This document shows, piece by piece, positions 8,901-17,390 of a stretch of 27,323 nucleotides of DNA. The stretch is from CAZILN01 sp964540005 (GTDB lineage: Bacteria; Bacteroidota; Bacteroidia; Bacteroidales; SM23-62): assembly GCA_964540005.1 (NCBI GenBank), contig CAZILN010000286.1:1-27323 (forward strand), in the 5' to 3' direction. Both the position numbers and the translations under genes were made by a program. The number at the start of each line of letters is the position of its first letter. Within the stretch, counting starts at the first letter, position 1. Under the pieces are notes generated by a model. It was not told the DNA's origin and did no database searches. It saw only the letters and a program-made list of their open reading frames with translations.

Positions 8901-10226
8901 ATGAAGAATATAGCGCTATCTCTGTGCATTATACTCCTTATTGTTCCCTGTGGTATTGATGCTCAGCAGGACTACAGAGAGTCAATCGGGCATGAAGAAC
9001 CTGAATTGCTTCAGAGTCCATTTCAGTTTACCTTTTTTGTGCCGCCCCTCAGCACTAATGGAATCCATAACTCCCGCACCGAAAACAAGATCTCACTGAA
9101 CCTGTTTATTGGAAATTCAGGTGCCATCAATGGTTTTGAAGCCGGAACATTTTTAAATACTGTTAATCATAATGTAACAGGATTCCAGATTGCCGGGTTC
9201 GGCAATGTGGTGGGGAAAACATCTGACGGGGTACAACTATCAGGTTTTATGAATGTAAATGGAAGAGATGCTGATAAATTCCAGGGGGCAGGATTCATGA
9301 ATGTTGCCGGTGGTAACCTGACTGGTGCCCAGGCAAGTGGTTTTCTGAATACTGCAAAGGGAACCGTAACGGGCGCTCAACTGGCCGGTTTTGCAAATAT
9401 ATCAGGACAGGCCGTAAAAGGATTCCAGGGAGCAGGATTCCTTAATCTGGCCGGTAAAGAGTTAGAAGGTGGACAGGCTGCCGGATTCATTAATGTTGCC
9501 GGGGACATATCTCACGGAGCCCAGCTGTCAGGATTCGCTAATATAGCCGGTGGAGGAACTGTCCAGACACAGCTGACCGGCATGTTTAATATTGCTAAAA
9601 ATGTGAAAGGAACCCAATTATCAGGATTCTGTAACATTGCGGGGCATATAAAGGGGATCCAGATTGCCGGATTTCTAAATGTCTGTGATTCAATTGATGG
9701 CATCCCGGTTGCCTTTATCTCCATTGTTAAAAAAGACGGTTACCGGAAATTTGAGTTTTCATTGAATGAGGTGACCTATGCTAAGCTATCATATAAAATG
9801 GGGGTACGCCACCTGTATACTATTTATTCTTTTGGAAAACCTGATGGTCCGGGCTATCGCTGGATGTATGGAGCAGGATTCGGTTCAGAATTCGACCTGA
9901 ATGAGAGGACGGTGATCAACCCGGAAATAGAGGTCAGCCAGGAGGTCTGGTTTGCAGATCCATCCGGGAGAGCATTTATCAGCAACGACCGCCTCAATCT
10001 GCTCAACCAGGCAAGGATAAATTTTGGCTGGAAGTTCCATGAACAACTGACCCTTTTTGTGGGACCCACCTTAAATGTAGCCGTAGCAACAACCCTTCCT
10101 GAAGAAGGATACAGGCCCTGGTACCCGATTGCACCAGCATGGACCCTGTATAACCGGACCACTAATAATTATAACCGGACCAATGTAAGCATCTGGTTTG
10201 GTATCAACGGGGGGATCAGGTTCTGA
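8901..10226 (+). CDS. LA_2272-like surface repeat-containing protein
   Basis: 441 residues with a cleavable signal peptide (MKNIALSLCIILLIVPCG then DAQQ). Residues of about 75-270 form roughly eleven tandem 16-residue repeats with the pattern GxQxxGFxNxAGxxxx (for example GAQLAGFANISGQAVK and GAQLSGFANIAGGGTV). The C-terminal 170 residues have alternating aromatic/hydrophobic segments and end in ISIWFGINGGIRF-like beta strands with a terminal Phe, as in outer-membrane beta barrels. The repeat matches what is annotated as the LA_2272 surface repeat family; its function is unknown. The repeat probably stacks as a solenoid with one coil per unit. Its stop overlaps the convergent SDR gene by 11 bp. 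Confidence 0.8.
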   Translation: MKNIALSLCIILLIVPCGIDAQQDYRESIGHEEPELLQSPFQFTFFVPPLSTNGIHNSRTENKISLNLFIGNSGAINGFEAGTFLNTVNHNVTGFQIAGFGNVVGKTSDGVQLSGFMNVNGRDADKFQGAGFMNVAGGNLTGAQASGFLNTAKGTVTGAQLAGFANISGQAVKGFQGAGFLNLAGKELEGGQAAGFINVAGDISHGAQLSGFANIAGGGTVQTQLTGMFNIAKNVKGTQLSGFCNIAGHIKGIQIAGFLNVCDSIDGIPVAFISIVKKDGYRKFEFSLNEVTYAKLSYKMGVRHLYTIYSFGKPDGPGYRWMYGAGFGSEFDLNERTVINPEIEVSQEVWFADPSGRAFISNDRLNLLNQARINFGWKFHEQLTLFVGPTLNVAVATTLPEEGYRPWYPIAPAWTLYNRTTNNYNRTNVSIWFGINGGIRF

Positions 10227-10917
10227 TTCTGCCGTATACTTCAATAATTCCTTCTCCAAGTTTCCTCCCTTCAGGAGTTAACAGCTTAATAATATTATCC
10301 GCGACCTCCCCCGCAGTAACCCAGGTACTGAAATCAGCATCAGTATTATCTGCCCTGTTCTTAGGAGTGTCAATAATACCGGGGATTACCATCGAGGTAA
10401 AAATCCCGGTGTGTGTCTCCGCTGAATTAATAATCTCTGATAACTTGAAAAGCAGGGATTTGGACAATGTATATGCCAGCATGTCTTTTGCCTGCTCCAG
10501 TTGCAGGACCGGACGGGCACCGATAAAGATGATCTGTCCTTGCTTGTGGGCGGCTTCCATATGCATGAATAAAGGCCTCGCAATGTTATAGGCTGTGGAG
10601 AAATTAAGATCAATCATCCTGTGAATATCCTTCAGTCTGGTATCTGACAGGTTTCCTATGGAAAATCCTCCTACCATCAGGATGCCGGCATCCACAGGAC
10701 CTGAATCAACAATAATCTCTTCAATTGTATCATTGCTTTTTCCTGTATCAAGCAGGTCGGCCCGGTATGTTTTAAGATTCTCTGAAAGCATGAATCCGGT
10801 ATCAGTTGAAGGAGAAACAATGGCACTTATCCGATCTCCGCGGTTGATCAGCCTTTCAATTACAGCCCGTCCCAGATTCCCGGCAGCTCCTGTCAGTAAA
10901 ATATGTTTGTTTGTCAT
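10216..10917 (-). CDS. SDR-family NAD(P)-dependent oxidoreductase, atypical active site
   Basis: 233 residues, the usual length of a classical short-chain dehydrogenase. A glycine-rich cofactor motif (TGAAGNLG, residues 9-16) follows the first strand. The catalytic pair YTLSK (Tyr149, Lys153) is present. The Ser expected about 13 residues before the Tyr is not: the strand reads QIIFIGARPVLQ. The usual NNAG is replaced by MVGGF, as in a sub-group of SDRs. Loss of the Ser lowers confidence that it is a normal dehydrogenase, although related proteins with this sequence style are still called SDRs. The 3' end overlaps the convergent surface-repeat gene. Confidence 0.85.
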   Translation of the reverse strand: MTNKHILLTGAAGNLGRAVIERLINRGDRISAIVSPSTDTGFMLSENLKTYRADLLDTGKSNDTIEEIIVDSGPVDAGILMVGGFSIGNLSDTRLKDIHRMIDLNFSTAYNIARPLFMHMEAAHKQGQIIFIGARPVLQLEQAKDMLAYTLSKSLLFKLSEIINSAETHTGIFTSMVIPGIIDTPKNRADNTDADFSTWVTAGEVADNIIKLLTPEGRKLGEGIIEVYGRIRT

Positions 10918-10960
10918 GTTCGTTTCCCTGGTTTAAATTTTATGGTAATTTCTTATTCGC

Positions 10961-11092
10961 ATGAGTGAACTAATCTACGAATTATATGAGGATATGCCGC
11001 AGGATGCACCCGGTGACAACCAGTCCACCCCGTTACTTATAATTTTTTTTTTAACTTCATATATTAATAATCACTATGTAATAATCCTGTAG
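10961..11092 (+). pseudogene. N-terminal relic of a class I SAM-dependent methyltransferase (tentative)
   Basis: A 43-codon open frame begins MSELIYELYEDMPQDAPGDN and continues QST before losing protein-like character (PLLIIFFLT...). From family memory, many SAM methyltransferases start with a short helix followed by MPRQGPGDNEST and the methyltransferase fold. Here PGDNQST is kept but RQG has become QDA, and the fold that should follow is absent. I read it as a truncated, decaying 5' fragment. It has no Shine-Dalgarno sequence. It could also be chance similarity over about 20 residues. Confidence 0.4.
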
Positions 11093-11158
11093 ACCGGGCC
11101 GATCATACATGCATTTGACGAGGATTGTGTGCCTTATGAGCCTTACGAACCAAGTATC

Positions 11159-12799
11159 ATGAAATCGCTCAGACTAGTATCCATCTTACTATTAGCAAGC
11201 TGTCTTCCCGTTATTTCTCAACTTTCCGGACTGGAATCCATCACCATCAGTGATCTGCAGTCACATTTGAATTTTCTTGCCTCGGATGAACTTGAGGGAC
11301 GTGGAAATGGTGATCCCGGACTCAAAATTGCCGCAAAGTACCTGGCTTCACAGGCCAGCCGCATAGGACTGAAAGCTATAGATGACAACAGTGATTACCT
11401 GCAGTATTACCCGCTGTACAAGAACAGTTATAATGAGGATAAAAGTAATATTAGCATTCAGTCAGCTGATAAGACAGAAATTATTGGGAGTAAAGATTAT
11501 TTGTTACTGCTGCCTCAGCGGGCAGGAAACATTCAACTTAAGGGGGAAGTTGCCTTCGCCGGATACGGGATCATTTCTGAAGAAAATAATTATAATGATT
11601 TCGAGAACATTGATGTTAAAGGCAAGATCCTTTTGATTATGAACCGGGCCCCTATGAACGAGGAGGGAGACAAATGCCAGTTTGATGATAAGGACTGGAT
11701 GAGCCTTCAGAACATAATTTTTAAGTATCATAATTTAATGATGCAGGGACCTGAAGCCGTCTTTCTGGTTCTTGACCCGAAATCCGGATATTCTTCTCTG
11801 GAGGAGATTGATCCATCCTATGCTGACATGTTCAGGACCTTCTTCAGTAATAAGGCACCTTCCGGATCAGATACAAATATTTCAAATCATATGCTCAAAA
11901 TTTTCCTGATCCACAGGCATATAGCAGATAAGATACTTGAAGGGACCGGCAACAACCTCCAGGAATTGCAGGAGAAGATTGATAAGAAGGTAAAGCCCCG
12001 ATCGTTCATTATTCCTGACAAAGAGATCAGCCTGAGCCTGGAACTTGATCGTGAGAAACTTTTAATTCCGAATGTAGCCGGGATGGTTGAAGGATCTGAT
12101 CCGGCCCTGAAACATGAGGCGCTAATATTTATGGCCCATTATGATCATCTTGGCAGAGACAGCAAAGGAGCTATATTCAACGGTGCTGATGATAATGCCT
12201 CCGGATCTGTTGCCCTGCTGGAAATGGCTGAGGCTTTCATGAAGGAAGAGCAAAAACCTTCAAGAAGCATTCTTTTCCTGTGGGTTTCCGGCGAAGAGAT
12301 CGGGTTGTACGGATCCAGCCATTATGCAGACAATCCACTTATCCCCCTTGAAAATACCATTGCCGCCATTAACCTTGATATGGTTGGCCGGGTCCGCACT
12401 GCCAGTGATACGGGAAAGATAATGGATGATAATGTAAGTGTGCTTGGAGGCGATACCTTAGGCCTGATTGGAGGACACCAGAGTGAAGAACTTTTAAGAA
12501 TGGCTGAAGATCTGGCTGCAGAAACCGGTATGGTCTGTGACTACAGTTACAATGATATCAATCACCCTCAACGTCTGTATTACAGGAGTGACCATATCAG
12601 TTTTGCAATTCATGACATCCCGGTGCTTTTCTATTCCACCGGCATTCACCGTGACTATCACCAGGTAACTGATATAGCCGAGAAGATAAATTATGAAAAA
12701 TTATTAAAGGTAAGCCGGTATGTATACCTTCTGGGTTACAGGCTTTCAAACAGAACTGAAAGGATAGTAGTTGATAATCCTTACAGTACCTGGCATTAA
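11159..12799 (+). CDS. M28-family zinc metallopeptidase with PA-type insert, exported
   Basis: 546 residues from ATG 11159. A GTG ten codons upstream (11129) is in frame, but starting at ATG gives a clean signal peptide (MKSLRLVSILLLASCLPVIS). The region at about residues 105-200 (GEVAFAGYGIISEENNY... DVKGKILLIM) looks like a protease-associated domain. The catalytic domain has the ordered M28 zinc and catalytic motifs: HYDHLG (about 327), NGADDNASG (about 342), SGEEIGLYG (about 377), NLDMVGR (about 405), and a late His in the TGIHRDYHQ segment. All expected ligands appear present. Likely an exported aminopeptidase or related hydrolase. The universal stress gene follows 28 bp downstream and may be co-transcribed. 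Confidence 0.92.
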   Translation: MKSLRLVSILLLASCLPVISQLSGLESITISDLQSHLNFLASDELEGRGNGDPGLKIAAKYLASQASRIGLKAIDDNSDYLQYYPLYKNSYNEDKSNISIQSADKTEIIGSKDYLLLLPQRAGNIQLKGEVAFAGYGIISEENNYNDFENIDVKGKILLIMNRAPMNEEGDKCQFDDKDWMSLQNIIFKYHNLMMQGPEAVFLVLDPKSGYSSLEEIDPSYADMFRTFFSNKAPSGSDTNISNHMLKIFLIHRHIADKILEGTGNNLQELQEKIDKKVKPRSFIIPDKEISLSLELDREKLLIPNVAGMVEGSDPALKHEALIFMAHYDHLGRDSKGAIFNGADDNASGSVALLEMAEAFMKEEQKPSRSILFLWVSGEEIGLYGSSHYADNPLIPLENTIAAINLDMVGRVRTASDTGKIMDDNVSVLGGDTLGLIGGHQSEELLRMAEDLAAETGMVCDYSYNDINHPQRLYYRSDHISFAIHDIPVLFYSTGIHRDYHQVTDIAEKINYEKLLKVSRYVYLLGYRLSNRTERIVVDNPYSTWH

Positions 12800-12827
12800 T
12801 GAAATACAACAAATTAATACTGCAATC

Positions 12828-13736
12828 ATGGCAAAACATCTTTTAGTACCCATTGATTTTAAACCGGAATCGCTTGCAGCTCTTGATTATGCAATTAAGG
12901 TTGCTGATACCATAGAAGCAGATATACACCTTCTATACGTCATTGAAATAGAAAGTCCACTTTTAAAGATGGTCCTGACCTCAGATCAGAGAGATCTGAT
13001 AATCGAAGGAGCAAAGAAAAAACTGGAGGCACTCAGTCTCGAAAAATCATCCCTGTACAAGGGCACCATATGTACCAGGGTAACACAGGGTAAAATATAT
13101 AATGAAATAATTAAATCTGCTGTCGAAAGCAAGGCCGACCTGATCATCATGGGAAGAAAAGACTCCTCGGATATGGTGAAAAATTTTACCGGCACCAATA
13201 CCCTGCATATTATCAGGGAATCGAATATCCCGGTCATCACCCTGAAAAAAGAGATCTCCGGTGCCGGCTGTAAACACATTCTCTTGCCACTGGACCCTTC
13301 CAAACAGGTGATCAAGCAGGTATCCAATTCAATCCAGATGGCCCGGTTGCTGTCGGCCCGTGTTTCTATAATCTCAGTATTGCCGGTGGATAGTGCCAGC
13401 CTTGAGATCAAGTATTCTACCAGGCTCAATGACATTCGAACCCTTTTTGAACAATACAAGATCCCATGTCAGTATAATCTGATCAAAAAAACAAATCCCG
13501 ATCTGCATAATATCTTTAATGAACATGCAAGGGAGGTGGATGCGGACCTCATTGTCATTATGACCCAGCAGGAACTTAATTTTACTCAGTTCTTTATCGG
13601 ATCAACTGCACAGGAAGTTATAAATAAGGCGGATATTCCGGTACTAAGCATAACGCCTACCATGGATAAATCTGATGATATCCCTGATGATCTGATAAAA
13701 ACCCTGCTTGATCCTATTAATATCCTGAAGTATTGA
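12828..13736 (+). CDS. Two-domain universal stress protein (UspA family)
   Basis: 302 residues from ATG 12828. The frame is open from 12771 but the upstream part overlaps the peptidase gene and is unlike Usp. Two tandem Usp domains: residues 1-145 start MAKHLLVPIDFKPESLAALDY and contain DLIIMGRKDSS; residues 150-290 start CKHILLPLDPSKQ and contain ADLIVIMTQQE then FIGSTAQEVINKADIPVLSI. The ATP-binding GxxG-x9-G(S/T) pattern is only partly kept: MGRKDSS in domain 1, and in domain 2 IGSTAQEV without the preceding glycine-rich stretch. It is therefore uncertain whether it binds ATP. Likely a cytosolic stress-response protein. A short tail follows the second domain. Confidence 0.9.
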   Translation: MAKHLLVPIDFKPESLAALDYAIKVADTIEADIHLLYVIEIESPLLKMVLTSDQRDLIIEGAKKKLEALSLEKSSLYKGTICTRVTQGKIYNEIIKSAVESKADLIIMGRKDSSDMVKNFTGTNTLHIIRESNIPVITLKKEISGAGCKHILLPLDPSKQVIKQVSNSIQMARLLSARVSIISVLPVDSASLEIKYSTRLNDIRTLFEQYKIPCQYNLIKKTNPDLHNIFNEHAREVDADLIVIMTQQELNFTQFFIGSTAQEVINKADIPVLSITPTMDKSDDIPDDLIKTLLDPINILKY

Positions 13737-14131
13737 ATCCTAATGTGATGTTTTTTAATCCGGGTTTCTCAGGATGGATTTCAGAGAAAACCTGTCAATT
13801 GTAATGCTTTCTACCCGGGAGGATGGGATCGCAATACCGTTGAGAAACAATCCATGAATAATTCAAAGCCTACATCATGGTGTTTGCTGCTATCTTTAAG
13901 TTCAGCAGATAACCTGCATTTCTTGAGGATGACCGACATTGAATCGCTGATAATGGAATGCATCCTGTAAAGATCCTTCTCCATATTTTTCTGCTTTTTA
14001 ACTGAACCGAACATCCGGATACTTATCAAGGCTGGTAAACCTGCTCATCTGTTCCTGAAATTGAACACCACCAGGCTCTGGAAGATATTCTGGCCAGAAA
14101 TTCTTATCATTGTAAGTCTTAAAATATACTG
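13737..14131. other. Spacer of 395 bp with protein-like minus-strand frames; possible decayed small gene
   Basis: No confident gene. On the minus strand, 13811-14029 is open from a TTG or from an internal ATG (giving a peptide that starts MEKDLYRMHSIISDSMSVIL). Just upstream and one frame off is another protein-like stretch on the same strand that ends at a stop near 14010 and includes PEYLPEPGGVQFQEQMSRF. Together they could be one frameshifted gene of about 100 residues. I recognise no family, no strong ribosome-binding site is visible, and chance is a real alternative. Confidence 0.3.
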
Positions 14132-15628
14132 ATGAGTTCTAAACTGGATGCTTCGGTCAACCAGAGATTTTCTTCCCGGCTCGGCCTTTTACTGAGTGCC
14201 CTGGGGATTGCTGTCGGGACCGGTAACATCTGGAGATTCCCAAGGATTGCAGCTCAGAACGGGGGTGAACAGGGAGCCGGCGCATTCCTTATTGCCTGGA
14301 TCATTTTTCTGTTTGTATGGAGTATTCCCCTTATCATAGCTGAATATGCGCTTGGCAGGAAGCACCGTTCCGGACCCATAGGAATTTTTATGAAAGCTGC
14401 CGGCAGGAAACTGGCCTGGATGGGATCCTTTGTAGCCCTGGTATCAACAGCCATTGCATTTTTCTATGCCGTAATCGTCGGCTGGTGTATCTTTTATCTT
14501 TTCCAGTCCATTTCCTCACCCCTGCCAGACACCACAGAGGAAGCATTCCAGGTATGGAACCGTTTCCAGGACAGCGGATGGCCCTTCCTGGTTCACCTGA
14601 TCGCCGTTAGTTTTGCAGGAATTGCCATCTGGAAAGGCATCCGGTCCATCGAAAGGGTAAATAAAATCCTGATTCCCGGTTTATTGTTGATTGTCCTTAT
14701 AGCTGTTGTGAGGGCCCTGATGCTACCGGGGGCCTTTGAGGGAGTGAAGTACCTGTTTACTCCAGAATGGTCTCAATTGAAACAACCTGCCACATGGCTG
14801 GCAGCTCTTACTCAAAATGCCTGGGATACAGGGGCCGGATGGGGCCTTTTCCTTACCTATGCTGCCTATATGCAGGTCAAACATGGTGCGGTCAAGAATG
14901 CATTCATTACCGGCATTGGCAACAACATGGTATCATTAATGGTAGGGGTAATGATCTTTGGAACTGTCTTCGCTGTTCTCCAAAGGGAAATGGGCATGGG
15001 TGATCCTGAGATCCTGAACATTATGAAAACCAGCGGTCCGGCTTCCACCGGGCTTACTTTTATCTGGATGCCCCAGCTTTTTCAGCGTATGTTCTTAGGA
15101 ACTCCATTGGCAATACTGTTTTTTCTGGGTCTGACCTTTGCAGGATTTTCATCGCTGATCGCTATGCTTGAACTTGCCACAAGGGTATTGCTCGACAAGG
15201 GATTAAAACGAAAAACGGCGATTGCCATTGTGGTTTTAGTAGTATATCTTCTGGGAATACCTTCGGCAAGAAGTATTGATTTCCTGAGCAACCAGGACTA
15301 TGTATGGGGGATCGGCCTGATCATTTCAGGGGGATTCATCTCAATAGCCATAATACGTAGCAGGGTTTCCCTTGTTCGCTCCTCGTTAAACACTGTACCC
15401 GATGACTGGAATGCAGGCCGGTGGTGGAGCTTTAACATCAATTACTTCGTCCCGGTGGCAGCCCTCTTGCTGCTCATCTGGTGGATGTTCCTTTCTGCAA
15501 CTGTATTTGCAGCTGATGACTGGATGAACCCATTCCATCCCTTCAGTGTCATGACATGCCTGATGCAATGGGGAATCTTCCTGGGGGTATTCATCATCGC
15601 CAACCGCAGGATTATTAAAGGAATGTGA
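14132..15628 (+). CDS. Sodium-dependent neurotransmitter-symporter family (SNF/NSS) transporter
   Basis: 498 residues, about eleven to twelve membrane helices. The first helix carries the NSS hallmark (LGIAVGTGNIWRFPRI at about residues 26-41), which forms the substrate and sodium site in LeuT-like proteins. Further signature regions are QNAWDTGAGWGLFLTYAAYM and FAGFSSLIAMLEL (helix 8 sodium-site region). Members import amino acids or related amines driven by Na+; the substrate is not predictable here. It converges on the PurF-like gene with only 4 bp between stop codons, leaving no room for a conventional terminator between them. Confidence 0.93.
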   Translation: MSSKLDASVNQRFSSRLGLLLSALGIAVGTGNIWRFPRIAAQNGGEQGAGAFLIAWIIFLFVWSIPLIIAEYALGRKHRSGPIGIFMKAAGRKLAWMGSFVALVSTAIAFFYAVIVGWCIFYLFQSISSPLPDTTEEAFQVWNRFQDSGWPFLVHLIAVSFAGIAIWKGIRSIERVNKILIPGLLLIVLIAVVRALMLPGAFEGVKYLFTPEWSQLKQPATWLAALTQNAWDTGAGWGLFLTYAAYMQVKHGAVKNAFITGIGNNMVSLMVGVMIFGTVFAVLQREMGMGDPEILNIMKTSGPASTGLTFIWMPQLFQRMFLGTPLAILFFLGLTFAGFSSLIAMLELATRVLLDKGLKRKTAIAIVVLVVYLLGIPSARSIDFLSNQDYVWGIGLIISGGFISIAIIRSRVSLVRSSLNTVPDDWNAGRWWSFNINYFVPVAALLLLIWWMFLSATVFAADDWMNPFHPFSVMTCLMQWGIFLGVFIIANRRIIKGM

Positions 15629-15632
15629 GTGA

Positions 15633-17036
15633 TCAGGAATAACTGCTTTTGTCCCAGCAATGAGTACATAACTTGTTGAAAGGCAACCCGATCGCTTCTA
15701 CCAGATCATCCATCTTCTGATACATAAGACTGGTGAGTTTCAACCGCTTGCGGATCTGTTCCACCATATCATGGTATTGCTCAGAATCATTATCAAGGTA
15801 TTCAGCCGGTTTGATCTCATCTGTACCTGTTAATTCGTGTATAGCCCTTCTGCCTGCCAGATCGAGGCGGGTACGTGAAATGGAGAAATTCAGGAATTCA
15901 CAGGGGAACAGTAATACAGGACAGGCTACCCGCAGATGAACTTCCTTTGCTCCTTCCTCGAACAGTTTTTGAGTATTATCCTTTAGTTGGGTGCCACGTA
16001 CAATAGAATCCTCACAGAATATGATCCTCTGATCCTTAATCAGTTCTTTATTCACCACCAGCTTCATCTTTGCAATATTATCCCTGGTTTCCTGGTTTTG
16101 AGGCATAAAACTTCGGGGCCAGGTAGGTGTGTATTTAACAAAGGGCCTGGTATACGGGATGCCTCGCTCATTACTGTAGCCTATTGCATGCCCCACTCCG
16201 GAGTCCGGTATACCCGATACGCAATCTGCTTCTATCGAATCCCTGCGTGCCAGCGCAGCGCCACAGTTATAACGGCAGCGGTCGACATTGATCCCTTCAT
16301 AAAAAGAAGCCGGATAGCCATAATATACCCACAAAAAGGAGCATATCTGCATTTCATCACCCGGTGGCCTCCTTTGTTCAATTCCCTCGGCAGTGATCTT
16401 TACCACTTCGCCTGGCCCCAGGTATTTTTCGATCTCATAATCCAGGTTAGGAAAAGTGATGCTTTCAGTGGCCACAGCATATCCGTCCTCACCGGCTCCA
16501 ATAATGACGGGAGTACGTCCAAGCCTGTCCCGTACAGCATATAAGCCATTCTCGGTCAGCATCAGTATAGAACATGATCCCTTAATCAGACTGAATACAT
16601 TATCCAGTCCCTCCTCATAGGACGCTCCCTCACAGATAAGTATTGATATAAGTTCAGTCTGGTTGATCCCCTTGTCACTCAATTCTGCAAAACGCTGTCC
16701 TTTTGCAAGCGCTCTTTTTTCCAGCTGTTCGATATTGCTGATCTTGCCAACCATGGCCAGGGCAAATCTTCCGAGGTGAGAGTTGGCAATTATCGGGGAA
16801 GATTCCAGATCACTGATAATACCAATTCCTGATCTGCCTTTGAAATCCCTGATAACGGAATCAAACTTGGACCTGAAGTAATCATTATCCAGGCTGTGTA
16901 TCCTTCGACGGAATCCTGCATCGTTGAGAACGACTACTCCCGCTCTCCTTGTTCCCAGATGAGAATGATAATCAGTACCATAAAACAGATCCTGTACACA
17001 GTCCGATTTCTTAATACAACCAAAAAAACCACTCAT
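15633..17036 (-). CDS. Amidophosphoribosyltransferase (PurF)-like protein without the glutaminase Cys
   Basis: 467 residues, the length and domain order of glutamine PRPP amidotransferase: N-terminal Ntn-hydrolase domain (about 1-225) and C-terminal phosphoribosyltransferase domain. The PRPP loop IIFCEDSIVRGTQ (338-350) is present. All four cysteines that bind the [4Fe-4S] cluster in Bacillus-type PurF have counterparts: C232, C379, C457 and C460. The N-terminus reads MSGFFGC, whereas active PurF begins Cys-Gly after processing; the nucleophile position is therefore Ser2, and Cys7 is displaced. Glutamine hydrolysis is probably lost or altered. From memory, similar MGGFFG-starting PurF homologues occur in Bacteroides, so this is a family trait rather than a point mutation. 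It stands alone, not in a purine operon. Confidence 0.88.
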   Translation of the reverse strand: MSGFFGCIKKSDCVQDLFYGTDYHSHLGTRRAGVVVLNDAGFRRRIHSLDNDYFRSKFDSVIRDFKGRSGIGIISDLESSPIIANSHLGRFALAMVGKISNIEQLEKRALAKGQRFAELSDKGINQTELISILICEGASYEEGLDNVFSLIKGSCSILMLTENGLYAVRDRLGRTPVIIGAGEDGYAVATESITFPNLDYEIEKYLGPGEVVKITAEGIEQRRPPGDEMQICSFLWVYYGYPASFYEGINVDRCRYNCGAALARRDSIEADCVSGIPDSGVGHAIGYSNERGIPYTRPFVKYTPTWPRSFMPQNQETRDNIAKMKLVVNKELIKDQRIIFCEDSIVRGTQLKDNTQKLFEEGAKEVHLRVACPVLLFPCEFLNFSISRTRLDLAGRRAIHELTGTDEIKPAEYLDNDSEQYHDMVEQIRKRLKLTSLMYQKMDDLVEAIGLPFNKLCTHCWDKSSYS

Positions 17037-17298
17037 GATAATTAGGAGATTTGATGAAAATTGGAGCTGAAAACCTTTTGTGAAAGCATGGTTTTAAATT
17101 TGCAAATTATTAGGATTAAACGGAAGCTTTTTCAAGAGAAAGTGTAAATAATAATCAACATTGAATTCACAGGCATCCGGGAGGATCTCAAAGAGTGTAA
17201 ACAGATCTTTAATAATTGTCTGATCATCATATTATTTTGAAAAAAATGTCCACCCAATCAAAGTTTGTAGTAAATTTATAGTAATCCCGATTGAAGCT
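17037..17298. other. AT-rich divergent spacer, upstream part
   Basis: Divergent spacer between the PurF-like gene and the glycan locus (354 bp in total with the hairpin block that follows). It should hold both promoters; no convincing -33/-7 pair stands out. On the minus strand 17094-17231 is a Met-less open frame whose translation looks protein-like (for example KDLFTLFEILPDACEFNVDY). It has no start codon and no family I recognise. Confidence 0.4.
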
Positions 17299-17356
17299 CC
17301 TCGCCGCAAGCAGCGGGGAACCGAGTTTACGAGCTCGGCGAAGCCAATGCGTTCGC
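17299..17356. repeat. Three consecutive short GC-rich stem-loops, possible REP-like element or leader RNA
   Basis: In an AT-rich spacer, three inverted repeats lie end to end: 17299-17318 (CCTCGCCGC with GCAGCGGGG, one mismatch and one G-T pair), 17321-17338 (CCGAG with CTCGG) and 17338-17356 (GCGAA with TTCGC). The block ends 34 bp before the glycosyltransferase start. It could be a dispersed palindromic repeat or a structured 5' leader of the glycan operon. Confidence 0.5.
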
Positions 17357-17390
17357 AGGATTCAGTCTGTTTAACTAAAAATCACATTCA

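Noticed and set aside
8741..8905. Minus-strand protein-like stretch (KLYKKLYGEELNWVKRL) in the DUF4190/surface-repeat spacer
   Set aside because: About 30 codons without a start, in an AT-rich spacer that must hold two promoters; too short to separate from chance.
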